Assembly (NCBI GenBank): GCA_963693085.1
Contig: OY856413.1
Location: 466,855,379 to 466,919,378, forward strand
Direction: 5' to 3'
DNA: 64,000 nt
DNA from: Alisma plantago-aquatica
Lineage: Eukaryota > Streptophyta > Magnoliopsida > Alismatales > Alismataceae
Part shown: piece by piece, positions 1-11,589 of the stretch
How positions within the stretch are numbered: the stretch's first letter is position 1
Layout: the number at the start of each line of letters is the position of its first letter
Translations under genes and position numbers: made by a program
Notes under the pieces: model-generated
What the model saw: the letters and a program-made list of their open reading frames with translations, nothing else
Database searches by the model: none
What the model was told of the DNA's origin: nothing

Positions 1-570
1 TGTCAAGGCCCCATTGGTTATTACATGGCTAGAATCCATTTTCTAGAAACTATCCAACCAACCCCTTGACCCCACACCCATATTTCTCCCTTCTTTTTTG
101 TTTATTAATGGAGAAGAATAGGGAAATAGGGGAATGATATTGCACCACGTACCACCCCACTTCCTGTGTGACGGGTCACAAAAGAGTTGTCTTAGATTTA
201 AAGATAATGCCACATGTCGGGTACTGGGTAGACCCATTACTGGATGCACTAAAAATGGGAGGCTGGCACTACAACAATATATCCATTCACCGACAATCAA
301 TGAATGTTAATTTAGGCCCAAAATGAAGTATATGATGTACCAATAGAGAACAAAGGTTGGATAAATTGATTATGACATAGACTTTTTCCTGGCATTTTCA
401 AGGCTATGTCAGCACATATGGCTGCTGGTGTACATGTTCCAGGTTAGCTCACAATGGTTGTTATACCCTCTAAGTCAGAACTGCAATGTGTTGGCATATA
501 TCACATGGTTGCTAGTTTATGTACTAATGGTACCAAAATCAACCAACTTGCAACCCATATACAAATATTA
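1..570. other. AT-rich non-coding DNA, no element recognised
   Basis: I see no open frame with protein-like composition, no LTR terminus and no obvious repeat here. The only open frame of note, on the minus strand at 43-300, has no domain or motif I recognise. Confidence 0.5.
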
Positions 571-636
571 AGAATCCATATATATATATATATATCTGTG
601 TGTGTGTATATATAAATATATATATATATATATATA
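571..636. repeat. (TA)n/(TG)n microsatellite
   Basis: Runs of TA interrupted by a short TG run. The tract abuts the left edge of the first MITE unit. Confidence 0.9.
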
Positions 637-1029
637 GTTAGGCTAGAGTACACTTGAGTGTACATATCACGTTGTACACCCCAATTGTGTTTGACTATCT
701 AGACCATGTTTTTCCAAAATATAATCTATTAATCTTCATGGTTACAATAATAATAGGCCACATACAAAATTTGAGCTCATTTGGATGAGTGTAAGTCACT
801 CATCTAAGGACAACAAAATCGACGTAAAAGACTAATTTGAAATGCATTATTTTTGCCTCCTTTATATGCATGACCTATAAGTGTCCAAATGAGTTGAAAT
901 TTATTATATAATTTCTTAATATATTTAAGAAAATCAACAATTTAGATTTTTCTAAAAGTAACTGAATCTTTAAAAATGATTGAGGTGTACAGTGTGTCTA
1001 GAACACTCGAGTGTATGCTAAACTGAGGT
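637..1029 (+). mobile_element. MITE-like unit, copy 1, inserted in (TA)n
   Basis: About 390 bp with imperfect terminal inverted repeats: CTAGAGTACACTTGAGTGT near the left end, answered by ACACTCGAGTGTATGCTA near the right end. Both sides are (TA)n. The whole unit is repeated in reverse orientation at 1137-1529 with clear similarity along its length. It has no coding capacity. Rice Micron MITEs are known to target (TA)n; assignment to that type here is inference. Confidence 0.7.
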
Positions 1030-1046
1030 GTGTCTATATATGTGTG

Positions 1047-1136
<90 letters not shown>
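1030..1136. repeat. (TA)n microsatellite between two inverted MITE copies
   Basis: Almost pure alternating TA, with a few TG steps at its left edge. Confidence 0.95.
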
Positions 1137-1138
<2 letters not shown>

Positions 1139-1529
1139 TCATGCTAGTGTACACTCGCGTGTACCGGAGACACAGTACACCTCAGTCATTTTCAAAGATG
1201 TAGTTATTTTTTGAAAAATCTAAACCATTGATCTTATTAAATATCGTAAGAACATATTATATAATAAATTTCATCTCATTTGGTCACTTATAGGTCATGC
1301 ATCTAAGGGAGACAAAAATCATGCATTTCAAATTAGTTTTGTGCGTCGATTTTTTTATCCTTGGATGAGTGACTTACACTCATCCAAATGAACTCAAATT
1401 TTCTATGTAGCCTATTATTATTGTAACCATGAATATCAATGGATTAGAGTTTAGAAAAATATGGTCTAGATAGGCAAACATCATTGGGGTGTACAGTGTG
1501 ATCTGTACACTCGTGTGTATTCTAGCTTG
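1137..1529 (-). mobile_element. MITE-like unit, copy 2, reverse orientation
   Basis: The reverse complement aligns end to end with 637-1029. Shared blocks include the subterminal TGGATGAGTGTAAGTCACTC and an internal GGTTACAATAATAATAGGC. The pair forms a large imperfect palindrome with a TA loop. Independent insertion of two copies and inverted duplication are both possible. Confidence 0.7.

Positions 1530-2012
<483 letters not shown>

Positions 2013-2073
<61 letters not shown>
2013..2073. repeat. (TA)n microsatellite
   Basis: Alternating TA running directly into the left end of LTR A, which has lost its first bases here. Confidence 0.95.
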
Positions 2074-2078
<5 letters not shown>

Positions 2079-2568
2079 CCCCTGACCTAGCTTAATGTTT
2101 GAGTGTACTTGATTTGCTTAATAAGATGCTTAAAACCTCAATCTAATCCTTTGAGATGCTTCTCTAACATGTGACAATCTTATGTTTCCATTTTGTCACT
2201 ATTTTGATGATGTTTGAGCTTTGTATGCTGATTTTGGATCAAGTTGCAATTTACCCAAGTTGAGGGGTCATCTTGCAATTTGTCACATGTTGAGTTTTCC
2301 CTTAGTGCTTTAGCATCATAAGAGAGTGTGTGATGCTTTGGAGCACCTTTGTTGAGCCTTGAATGAGTGGTGACATCTCTAGAAGTGATTAGGGTTTCTA
2401 GGGTTTTGTTAGTGTCGACCATGTGAGCATGGTCGAGTGTTGCAACCTATGTCTCGACCATGTTGGTGTGTTTTGGGTGTGTCTTGATTGAGACACGTTC
2501 CTTGGGTGATGTTGTTTCGACCTTGATGCACTAGATGTGGTTAGGTTGAGATGGTTTGTCTCCTAGTA
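2074..2568 (+). mobile_element. Gypsy element A, 5' LTR, segment 1 of 3
   Basis: The sequence from TAAGGCCCCTGACCTAGC matches 35710-35965, which sits directly downstream of a chromodomain/polypurine region and so marks the start of the 3' LTR of the same element. The usual initial TG has been replaced by TA-repeat sequence. The segment ends in the target-site copy GTA of the CACTA insertion; LTR sequence resumes at 12046. Confidence 0.75.
2566..2568. repeat. CACTA target-site duplication, left copy (GTA)
   Basis: GTA immediately precedes CACTACTACAG. The identical triplet follows the other terminus at 12043-12045. A 3 bp duplication is characteristic of the CACTA superfamily. Confidence 0.8.
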
Positions 2569-2587
2569 CACTACTACAGAAAAGGCC
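2569..2587 (+). repeat. CACTA left terminal inverted repeat
   Basis: CACTACTACAGAAAAGGCC pairs with the inverse of 12024-12042, with mismatches at the third base, at the A/T after the AAA, and at the last base. Confidence 0.85.
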
Positions 2588-3110
2588 TTTGGAGTCAGTT
2601 ATTTAGAGCCTTTAGCGTCAGTTTCCAAGCGACACCCAAGTGGGCACTGCTAAAGGTCAACACCTTCAGCTTCGGTTTCTAACCGATACCATAACCCTTC
2701 CCGCCACCGAAAACGCGCCAGCAAGGGAACTATAAGCGTCGGTTCTTAATGAAAACCGACACTATATCATGATCAAAGACGTCGGTTATTAAACAAACAC
2801 CGACGCCAAAACCCTTCCCGCCACCAAAAATATGCCAAAAAGGGAACTATAAGCGTCGATTTTTTGCTAATAACTGACACCGTAACAGGATAAAGACGTC
2901 ATTTTTATGCTAATAACCGACTCCATATCCTTGCCATCACGACCGTGCTTCCCAACACAGCCGTGGTACCTGGCCATAATAGGTGTCCGTTCTTACAAAT
3001 AACTGACACCAGTAAGGGAAAAGACGTCGGTTTTGGCTAATAACTGACGATGTATGTCTTTGTTGTCAGTTTTATACAAATAACCGACACCTATGTTCTA
3101 ATTTTTTTTC
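2588..3110. repeat. CACTA subterminal repeat region (3' side)
   Basis: A dense set of short motifs of the form GACGTCGGTT / AACCGACGCC and decayed relatives, in direct and inverted orientation. In En/Spm such motifs bind the element's own DNA-binding protein. The same motif set reappears at 11590-12023, at the other end. Confidence 0.8.
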
Positions 3111-3456
3111 TTTCTTATCAGTTTGTAGGCCTGCTGTATGACTGGTCAGTAGGATGCAGAACCTGTAGTTCAGTTATGAACTATTGGTTTACATCATCTA
3201 TTGATATCAGCCAACAATAGGCCACAAACCTGCAAAGTCATTCACATTCAGACACATGTATTGATTAGATACATGTAGAAACCTACAAAGTCATTTACAT
3301 TCACATTCAGTTCCATTCATTTCATCTCTTTTCACATTCAGACATTCATGTATTGATAAAAAAAGTCATTCACATTCACACATATGATAATTCAAAAAAA
3401 GTCATTCACATTCACACAAAAATAATTATGAGAACAAAGTTTAGAAATATCATTCT
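3111..3456. other. CACTA non-coding segment downstream of the protease gene
   Basis: AT-rich 3' flank of the protease gene with repeated TCATTCACATTCA-type motifs. A diverged copy of part of it is found near 58840-59150 in the second CACTA fragment. Confidence 0.6.
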
Positions 3457-4460
3457 TTATTCATCATCATCATCATTGTCATCAGATACCCAATTATATT
3501 TAAAAATTCCCACTACTTGTAGGGCTTTCGCCCATTCTTCTCTTACAACATCTAATTCCTCCCTCGTATAGGGAGTATGTACATCTAATAACTTTCCACC
3601 TGTACTAAAGTCAGTTTTAAACACCTACAAAGAGAATGACGTATATATATAATTAATAATATATAATAAGATTGATATATTTCATATTATCTAATGAGAC
3701 TATATATAATACCTTATGTATAGTATCGATTTCCATTGCAGCATATTTGATGATTAGGTCCATAAATCGCATCACATAGTAGGCACATGCCCAACCGTTG
3801 TCTTGTGTAGCACACTATAAATTAAAACATACAAAATATTCAAAAATACAAAGAAGCACAATTCACATAAATAATATATACATTGGAGTCGGGAAATTAC
3901 TTTCACATTCTCCCAAATTAGTGGCTGATTATTTTTCCTGGAGACCTTTCCTCCAACTTTTTTGAACTCTTGTAAAGCCCTACATGTTATTGTAATACAT
4001 TCAATTGCATAATTAAATAGTAATGTAATAACAGATGTTAACGAATATAAAAATATGAAATATTTCTCACGGGAATAATGGACTTTTCATTGTGTGTCCA
4101 TATAATGTATTCAAGTCATTCCCCACATGATCTAGATAATAGACAGTGAACGTCTTGGGGACAATAACTAGTAACTCCCAATGCCTACCACTACAGGTAA
4201 GAAAATTAAAAATTAATAACTCAAAATCCACAATAAAAATATAATTTTCTTAAGTCCAAATTATAAGCAAATTAAACTTATTCAACATTGAATGGAGCTA
4301 TTATCACTGTCTTCTTATTTTTACCAAAATATTCAAAAGAAGCACAACAATATGAAGTAACTGAAGAAGGGTCTGTATCTACAAGACTAATCAAAGATGG
4401 AACCACAAATCCCACATGGGAAAATGCAAAATCTGTACATATCACGTGTAAGTGGCTGCA
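3457..4460 (-). CDS. CACTA-borne Ulp1-like cysteine protease (C48), catalytic-domain exons
   Basis: Five minus-strand segments with plausible GT-AG junctions make a C48 (SUMO-protease-like) domain. About 4281-4460 encodes FAFSHVGFVVPSLISL and an aromatic KKTVIIAPFN strand. About 4073-4188 encodes RHWELLVIVPK and VYYLDHVGNDLN, giving the catalytic His and Asp. 3901-3979 encodes a lysine-rich linker ending LIWENVK. 3713-3814 encodes QDNGWACAYYVMRFMDLI, giving the oxyanion Gln and the catalytic Cys. 3457-3624 encodes the C-terminus, ending in an Asp-rich tail and TAA. Introns are short and AT-rich. Plant CACTA and Mutator elements often carry such domains; their role in transposition is not settled. 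I see no stop inside the four downstream exons, in contrast to the transposase. Exact exon borders near 4190-4280 are uncertain. Confidence 0.75.
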
Positions 4461-4734
4461 AAACATGTATTACATATGCATTAATATATAAGAAACTAGA
4501 TCACCGTATATAAAATAAGGTATACAGATGTATGAATAAGATCTCAACATATCCACATCTCTATCATATATGTGTTCAACTAATCATAACAAAACAACTC
4601 CAAAATATCTTATATAAATAGCTTGTTATCGTATGATTGACCTGCATTAATACATATGCATTAATGCGTATGAAAAACTTGTATTATGTATGCAAAACTT
4701 GTATAAATAGATTTTTATCATATGATTAACCTGA

Positions 4735-5945
4735 AGCATCCTCCGTAATAGTAAAATTTATAGGGCAATTTGAATCATGTTCTCCTATCCATACTGCCAT
4801 ACCCCTACAATTAGGACCTAACGAGGCGTGTAGGTCCCTTGGAAGCCAACTTGGTACTTTAGGAGGTGGAGGTGGAGGCTGAGATGTAGCGGGTGTCTTC
4901 CTTTTGACCTGTATATATAATTTCAGATCAACTGACTCATATATACACACTAACAAATTAACATAATGTAAATGTACCATACAATATTAGTATAGACGAC
5001 ATCCACTTTGGGCCACATTATCACTCCACCTTCTGCCTCACCAAGCATTTTAGAATCTAGGTGGGCATATGGCAGTGGAAGATCCATCCAATCAAGGAGT
5101 ATATGTATCGAGCTCACACAAACCGCACCAGCTGGTACTGGAGTCCCATGAAACATCTCCCCTGGAAGGGATGGGTAAGCTTGTGCCTCTACAACGATAT
5201 ATTCTTGACTTTTTAGATGACATGGCTTAAACCCCTGTAAATTTACGTAAAGAATGTTATATACATATATACATAAACATATCATATTGAAAATACTAGA
5301 TATTATATATGTCATAAAAATACTTACAGTGGACGTGCTAGGTGGTGGGTCTACAAGATCACTCCCAACCTCTACAGTAGGAGAAGAGAGGCCCGCTACA
5401 GGTACTGTCTGAGTGGCAGTCTGAGATGCCTGCCATTGTTAATTGCTTCATTGAGTCTCTTATCAAGTGTTTCCTTCACTCTCCTATCAAGTGCTTCCTT
5501 GACTCTCCTATCAATTAACTGATCTACCTATACATGGACAAAAATAAATGCTATCTTCTGATTATTGAATTCTCTTTCGCAATAACATTCTAAAAAAAGA
5601 ATAAGTTACCTCAACTTGTGAAAGTCCTGCTCTTGGTACTAGTTTGCGCTGTGGTGGCCCAAAGAACGCTTTGATGCTCACACCAGCACCTGCACCCATA
5701 ACACGTCTAGGATGCTCTGGGTTACCTAGAGCAACTGTCAATTCATCCCTTATAAGTTACTCAAAAAGTGATCAATGTCTAGAATTGGAAATCAATCAAG
5801 AACCTCTTCTCAACATCACATATGTAATCTCAGGTGAGATTTGTCCTATAGTTCCTTAGGACCCTCCCACAGCATTGCATCACGCATTTACGATGCAGCT
5901 TTTCATCCAGATCAAATATACTCCATAAAATAGAATTTCTATTAA
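4735..5945 (-). CDS. Upstream exons of the CACTA second gene (TnpA-like / protease N-terminal part)
   Basis: Minus-strand coding-like segments separated by AT-rich introns precede the protease exons. About 5850-5945 encodes LDEKLHRKCVMQCCGRVLR, resembling the plant-transposon segment that normally reads through WRNYK. About 5640-5745 encodes ALGNPEHPRRVMGAG and PPQRKLVPRAGLSQVE, a recurrent feature of CACTA second genes. About 4985-5235 encodes a Pro/Val-rich stretch including GVIMWPKVDVVY. About 4735-4910 encodes a proline tract followed by WLPRDLHASLGPNCRGMAVW. I infer they belong to the same transcript as the C48 exons at 3457-4460. The N-terminal start was not found, and stop codons appear in the 5750-5850 part, so the 5' portion may be damaged. 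Confidence 0.5.
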
Positions 5946-6464
5946 CTAGTATCCTAAAAATTAGTAATCTACAAAAATAGAATTGCAAATAATAATAACT
6001 CATGCATAGTTCCTTCCAGACTAAGTCTTTCTTCCCCTTAGGAACTTTATGCCAGGATTAAAAAATAGGACTACAATGGCTGCGAGTAAGAACCCCAAGA
6101 TATGAAATAAATGAGTTGTGGTTCACTCCAACTAGATTTCCTACATGATTGAATTCCACAACCAGTTTGGGTCCATTGCCCCTTTTCTGTAGTAACTTGT
6201 TCATCATTGTGATGCCCCTCACTTTCTCAATTTTTTTTGCTGCTCATCAAGTGCCCCAATTTCTTCAGGGGGTACATCACCAACCTAAAATTTGACAAAA
6301 AAAACACACTTACATGATATAACTATAAATGAACATATAGATAGAAAACTCAGGGATATATTTTTAAAACTTACATTGTGAGGTGGCACATTGACATCCT
6401 CACCCTCACGGAAATCATCAACACGGTCATCAAGAGAATGCTCAACCATCGGAAAGTTCACATT
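5946..6464. other. CACTA region between the protease gene and TNP2
   Basis: Contains minus-strand coding-like fragments, for example around 6285-6467 (DRVDDFREGEDVNVPPHN), that probably belong to the first exons of the protease gene. No recognisable domain. Confidence 0.35.
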
Positions 6465-6600
6465 CACATTGTAAAGTTCACATTGTAAAGTAATTCACAT
6501 TGTAAAGTAATTCACATTGTAAAGTTCACATTCACATTGTAAAGTAATTCACATTGTAAAGTTCACATCCACATTGTAAAGTTCACATTCAGAAAAATAA
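6465..6600. repeat. Short tandem repeat, TTCACATTGTAAAG units
   Basis: About eight degenerate copies of TTCACATTGTAAAG, with spacers that insert TAA or ACATTC. It lies immediately 3' of the transposase stop codon. Confidence 0.85.
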
Positions 6601-6631
6601 AACATATACAAAAATATAAACATGCATTCCT

Positions 6632-9600
6632 CTAATATTGCAATCTTTTATCAATTAACAATCCTTCATTGTGATCTCTGTGCACATACAAGTCATCATT
6701 AGCTTGAATATTTGGTGGTGTTGGCAACCCAACTGAGAATGGACTAGAGTCATCATACTTATCATAGTATTGTTCTTCATCTATAGGATCTTCAATGAAC
6801 TGTCTTTTACCATGAAGAACAACCGACCATTTATCATTAGCAGGATCATCGATATAAAATACTTGTTTCGCCTGTGATGCCAATATGAATGGTTCACCCT
6901 TATTGCCAATCTTTTCAAAGTTCACTAATGTGAAACCCAATTCATCCACTATAACTCCTTTGGTGTTATCAACCCAATTACATTTAAAGAGCGGAATTCT
7001 AAAATCTACGTAGTCAAACTCCCATGTGTCTTCAATGACACCGTAATATGACAATTTAGCTTCACATGGACTCTTATCCTTTACACTTGCAAAAAATAAC
7101 GAAGATTCTTGAAGGGTGACCCCACGGTTTTGGACGACACTCTTATCATCTTGACGCTTTGTGTAATATGAGAATCCATTTATGTCAAACCCTTCATAAG
7201 ACATAACATTCAACTTTGGTTTAAAGGCAAGGCATTTGATAGTTTTAGTAAGATTATCTAGTGTTTGAGATAGTTGATGTAAGACTTTATCTTCAAACCA
7301 CTTAATAAATGTCTTGTTATGCTCTCTAGCAAACCACATTGAATTGGCTCGAGGATATTATCTCTTGATGAAACTGGTATGTTCCTCAATATAAACACTC
7401 ACTTCATCGATGTTGTATAAAATATACAAGTGACCTTGTTCCAACTACTCACATCTGATTACTTTCATCCGTGATCCCAAAATTCCTTTGCCAAAATGCT
7501 CCTCAATATTCTTGTCATTAACATGAGCATAATTAGCACTCATAAAGTCATTGCAAAAACCCATAACCTCTCTCAACACATAACCCTTAATAATACTCCC
7601 TTCAGGCCGATAACCGTTTTGAACATCACCTTTAAAAATGCTCATGTATCGTTCAAAGGGATACATCCAATGCAAGAAAACTGGTCCCAACATTTTCACT
7701 TCCCTAGTCAAGTGGACAACAAGATGTACCATGATATCAAAGAACGAAGGAGGAAAATACATCTCAAGCTGACATAGGGTCACAACCACTTCTCTTTGTA
7801 ATTTATCGAGAGTATCAGGGTCAATAACTTTGCTGCACAGACTGTTGAAAAAGAAACAATGTCTAGTGATTGCAAACCTTACATGCTTTGGCAATATAGA
7901 TCGAATTGCCACAGGCAATATTTGTTGCATTAGAGTGTGACAATCATGAGATTTAAGACCTATAAACTTCAGATCTTTCATTGATACCAATGTATGGATG
8001 TTGGATGAGTAACCCTGTGGCACCTTAACATTTACCAAGCATTCACAAAAAGCTTTCTTCTCCTTTCTCGACAACGTGTAACAAGCGGGAGGTAAGTATG
8101 TTCTCCGATCGCTACTAACTACTTCTGTTAATTCTATCCTTATTCCCATTTCACGTAAATCTATTCTGGATTTTATCCCATCTTTAGTCTTACCTGGTAT
8201 ATTCAACAGAGTACCGATGATGCTATCACAAACATTTTTCTCAATGTGCATGACATCGATACAATGCCTGACTGCCAAAGAACTCCAATAAGGAAGATCC
8301 TAAAATATTAACTTCTTCTTGAATAAAGATTTGTCACTCTGTGTGGCCATCGTACATTGTGATCTCTTACCAAATTCATTGGCAACGTCTTTTACTCTTT
8401 TATAAACATCTTCCCCTAGTATAGGTTTAGGTGCACTCCATTCCTCATTCTGTCCATTGAATGCTTTGCGCAACTGAGACAGATGGAATTTTGGAAGAAA
8501 CCTTCGATGACCAAGATATACAGTCTTGCTGCCATGTTTTAGTCGTATTGAATCAGTGTTCTCTTCACATATAGGACATGCTTTAGATCCTTTGACACTA
8601 TATCCAGACAAATTCCCATATGTTGGAAAGTCATTCACAGTGCAAAACAACATATCGTGCAAATGAAATGTCCCTCTTCATGAAGCATCATAGGTCATCA
8701 CACCTTCACCCTAGAGTTTCTTCAAGTCATCAATCAGAGGTTCAAGATAAACGTCGATATCATTTCCAGGTTGTTTAGGGCCCGATATCAACAATGACAA
8801 CATAACATAATTATTTTTCATACACAACCAGGGAGGAAGATTGTATATAACAAGCATAACTGGCCAAGTGCTATGTTGGCTTCTCAATGTCCCGTACGGA
8901 TTTATCCCATATGTATAAAGCCCAAGTCTTAGATTCCTGACTTCTTCACCGAATTAAGGGTATAATAAATCAATCTTCTTCCATTGTGGGGAATCAGACG
9001 CATGTCGTAGGATCCCATCATTATTTTTCTTAACATCTACATGCCACCTCAAATTCTTTACATCCATCAGATTGGAAAACAAGTGTTGAAACCTTGGTAT
9101 TATAGGTAGATACCACATCACCTTGGCAGGAGAACCAGTTTTGGACTCCCCTGAAGTCATCAATTTATACCTTGACACATCACATTTGAGAAAATCTTTC
9201 AAATCCACATAGTCCTTTTGAAATAATACACAATCATTCGGGCATGCATGTATCTTCTTGGCCTTCATTCCCATTGGGCACAATAATTTCTTTAACAGGT
9301 ATGTTGAGATTGGTAGCTTGTTTCCTTCAGGAAGAATTTCTTTCAACAAAGACAACAATGACGTGAAGCTTTTATCACTCCATCTATTGTTAGCTTTCAA
9401 CTTATACAATTTCAACACATCACTAAGTTTCATAAACTTACAGCCTGTGTATAACGATATCTCAACATCATGCACAATGTTTCTAAAAATGGGAGGTGGA
9501 TTGGTGTGCTCTACCCCACAACTATCCAACATCGCATCAACGATGTCTACTGGAACTGGTTCGTTCACATCTACATCATCGGAGGCAATTTCTTCTTCCA

Positions 9601-9878
9601 CACAAGCACTGCTATCGACATCCTCTGATTTCAGGTTTAAAATCTCTCCATGTCAGTGCCATTCTGTATAGCCTGGTACAATCTCGTTGCACATGACATG
9701 ACTTTTGATTTCGTCACCAGTGCTGACTTTCAAGTTGTTACCGCAATGCCTACATGGACAGTAGAACCTATCTCTAGGTTGTTTCCTATGTTCCTCAGAA
9801 AATCTAATAAACTGATCAAGACCAGAAATAAACTCTGGGGGTGCAGCGATTTAGAATGGACATCAATGATCTATCCAT
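6632..9878 (-). pseudogene. tnp2-like: TNP2-like CACTA transposase, degenerate
   Basis: The catalytic transposase of CACTA elements; it acts in the nucleus on the terminal repeats. Reading the minus strand from ATG at 9876-9878 (MDRS), the order is: the transposase-associated N-terminal domain with FYCPCRHCGNN and GYTEW (about 9660-9850); the core Transposase_21 region, 8300-9601, with NLRLGLYTYGINPYG and NDFPTYGNLSGYS; a DUF4218-type block with GPVFLHWMYPFERYM and RPEGSIIKGY (7445-8278); and a DUF4216-type block with DYVDFRIPLFKCNWV and VFYIDD (6632-7339). From about 9848 down to 6632 everything lies in one frame with no intron, roughly 1,080 codons. That frame carries stops at 9653 (TGA), 8954 (TAA), 8711 (TAG), 8678 (TGA), 8300 (TAG), 7445 (TAG) and 7358 (TAA). 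A one-base frame change near 9848 separates the start from the rest. It cannot make a full-length protein. Confidence 0.9.
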
Positions 9879-10030
9879 TCTATGATCAAAGAGAAAACAA
9901 GTATATATTAGAACAAGATTAGCATCTAGGGTTAAAAGATTAGGGTTTATGGTTAAAACTTTAGGGTTTAAGGTCTTATATATAATAAATGTGTACCACC
10001 TATCCCATTATTGAACACCTCATCTTACTA
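9879..10030. other. CACTA TNP2 leader region
   Basis: AT-rich sequence upstream of the transposase start (minus strand). Repeats of TTAGGGTT-like text near 9925-9975 are too few to call a telomeric tract. Confidence 0.5.
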
Positions 10031-10171
10031 GTAAGTGTATAATGTGTATTGAGTTTTCAAGAACATTTCGGCAGCATTTCCCCACTATTCTCCAAGTACA
10101 TATGCACTTAGAGAACAAACGGGGAAAGCTGCCAAAATTTTCTTGAAAACCCAATACACATTATACACTTA
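10031..10171. repeat. Large imperfect hairpin upstream of TNP2
   Basis: The arm at 10031-10084 (GTAAGTGTATAATGTGTATT ... GGCAGCATTTCCCC) is answered in inverse complement by 10121-10171 (GGGGAAAGCTGCC ... AATACACATTATACACTTAC), with a loop of about 36 bp. It lies in the transposase leader, about 150-290 bp upstream of the ATG. Confidence 0.85.
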
Positions 10172-10220
10172 CATCCTAAGTGGGATTAAGTGTTCAAGAA
10201 CAGTCCCAAACTGGGGACTA

Positions 10221-10253
10221 TCCAAGATTTACTCCTAATGAGTAAATCTTGGA
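10221..10253. repeat. Perfect 14 bp hairpin upstream of TNP2
   Basis: TCCAAGATTTACTC, loop CTAAT, GAGTAAATCTTGGA. A smaller dyad, AGTCCC/GGGACT, lies just beside it at about 10201-10219. Confidence 0.9.
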
Positions 10254-11269
10254 TGGGTTTCTAGGCCAACATAATATAACACCACAGAACACACAATTTT
10301 CTTATAAAACACTTGTAGACAGCCATAACAATGTATCAATGCTTTCTAAATTAATCAATGTATTATTTTATAACACAAATCGTGGTGGGTATAACATAGA
10401 AAAAAACTCAACATGTCACAATAGAAACATATCCTTAACCTAATATACAAATATTTGGAATAAAACTCATTAGGAAGACCATTCACATTGTTTCATGTAA
10501 GAACATCATGATCTCCCCATACCTCATCCTGGCCTGTCATCATATGTGTTATACATAAGCTTAATACAACATTATTTAAAAGATATGATGTTCATGTCAC
10601 ATCAACTTAGGGTTACAACAACATAGAGAGAGAAATTACTATATCATTATAATAATCACACAAGAGGCTATGTACCATCATCTCTTACATGCATTAGGGT
10701 TAGGTTAAGAATTATGAGCTGAATTGGCATTTCCAATCAACTCCTTAAAAAGCTCTAATATTTGTATTCTTTGAGGGAAAAGGTAAGACTATAGGATGAT
10801 GGGGTAAGCATTTATACTATCGATTCCTAGGGTTTACTTTTTTTACCGTAACAATATTCATTAGAGTTATAGACAACCATATTAGGGCATAACTCCATCC
10901 TTTTTTATCAAATCTAAAGAACCAAATACATTAACCTCCTAATCATGGGATTACATCTATATTGGTACATGGGTTCATCCAAGACTATATCCTAAATAGG
11001 GTTTAGGGTGGTCTCGGGTTTGGATAGGAATAAGGGTACCAAACCCTAATTCCATTGCAACATGATTCGATATGGTATAAACCCAAATTATTAGAAACGC
11101 TAGATTATATTAAAATAGACAGATTTAATGATATACACAATTTCTTAAACAAATCTAGGGTTTATATGTATTAACCACTCTACATTCATGTATTAACTAC
11201 ACTTTTAGAACTCGAGGCATAATTAGACTCTAGAATGTATAGGATCAGATGATTATATATACTGACGGC
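10254..11269. other. CACTA 5' leader/intron, AT-rich
   Basis: No coding segment, repeat or terminus seen. By position it is the 5' untranslated or intronic part of the element's transcript. Confidence 0.5.
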
Positions 11270-11500
11270 AGTAGTGGCTGCGGTAGTGGCAGAGACGGCG
11301 GAAGTGGCAGCGGCAGGAGCAAGAGTAGGAGTAGGAGGGAGCAGAAGCAGGACTGACGGGAGCAGGAGAAGGACCGGTGGGAGTAGGAGTAGGAGCAGGT
11401 GGCAGTGCAGTGACAACATGCGGCGACAGTGCACACGGCAGCAGGCGGCGGTGGCAGGAGCAGTTGCTGCGGCGGCGGCGAGCACAGTGAGTGGTGGCAG
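11270..11500. promoter_or_regulatory. GC-rich, GGAGTAGGAG/GGCGGC low-complexity island near the CACTA 5' end
   Basis: A purine- and GC-rich block, far richer in G and CG than its surroundings, lies about 550-770 bp inside the element's transcriptional 5' end. Maize En/Spm has a GC-rich downstream control region next to its promoter that is a target of methylation. Position and composition here are similar, but the functional comparison is inference. The open frames across it (Ser/Leu/Pro or Ala/Arg runs) reflect the repeat. Confidence 0.45.
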
Positions 11501-11589
11501 GAATTGCAAATCGCCAGACCTAAGCTCTCGGCAATGAAACAAAGAAAGGGGAAGAGTATGCTTCGCGTGGGTACTATTAAGTTAACAAT

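Noticed and set aside
942..1214. Open frames rich in Tyr-Ile on both strands, also at 1515-1854
   Set aside because: They are translations of (TA)n and (CT)n microsatellites.
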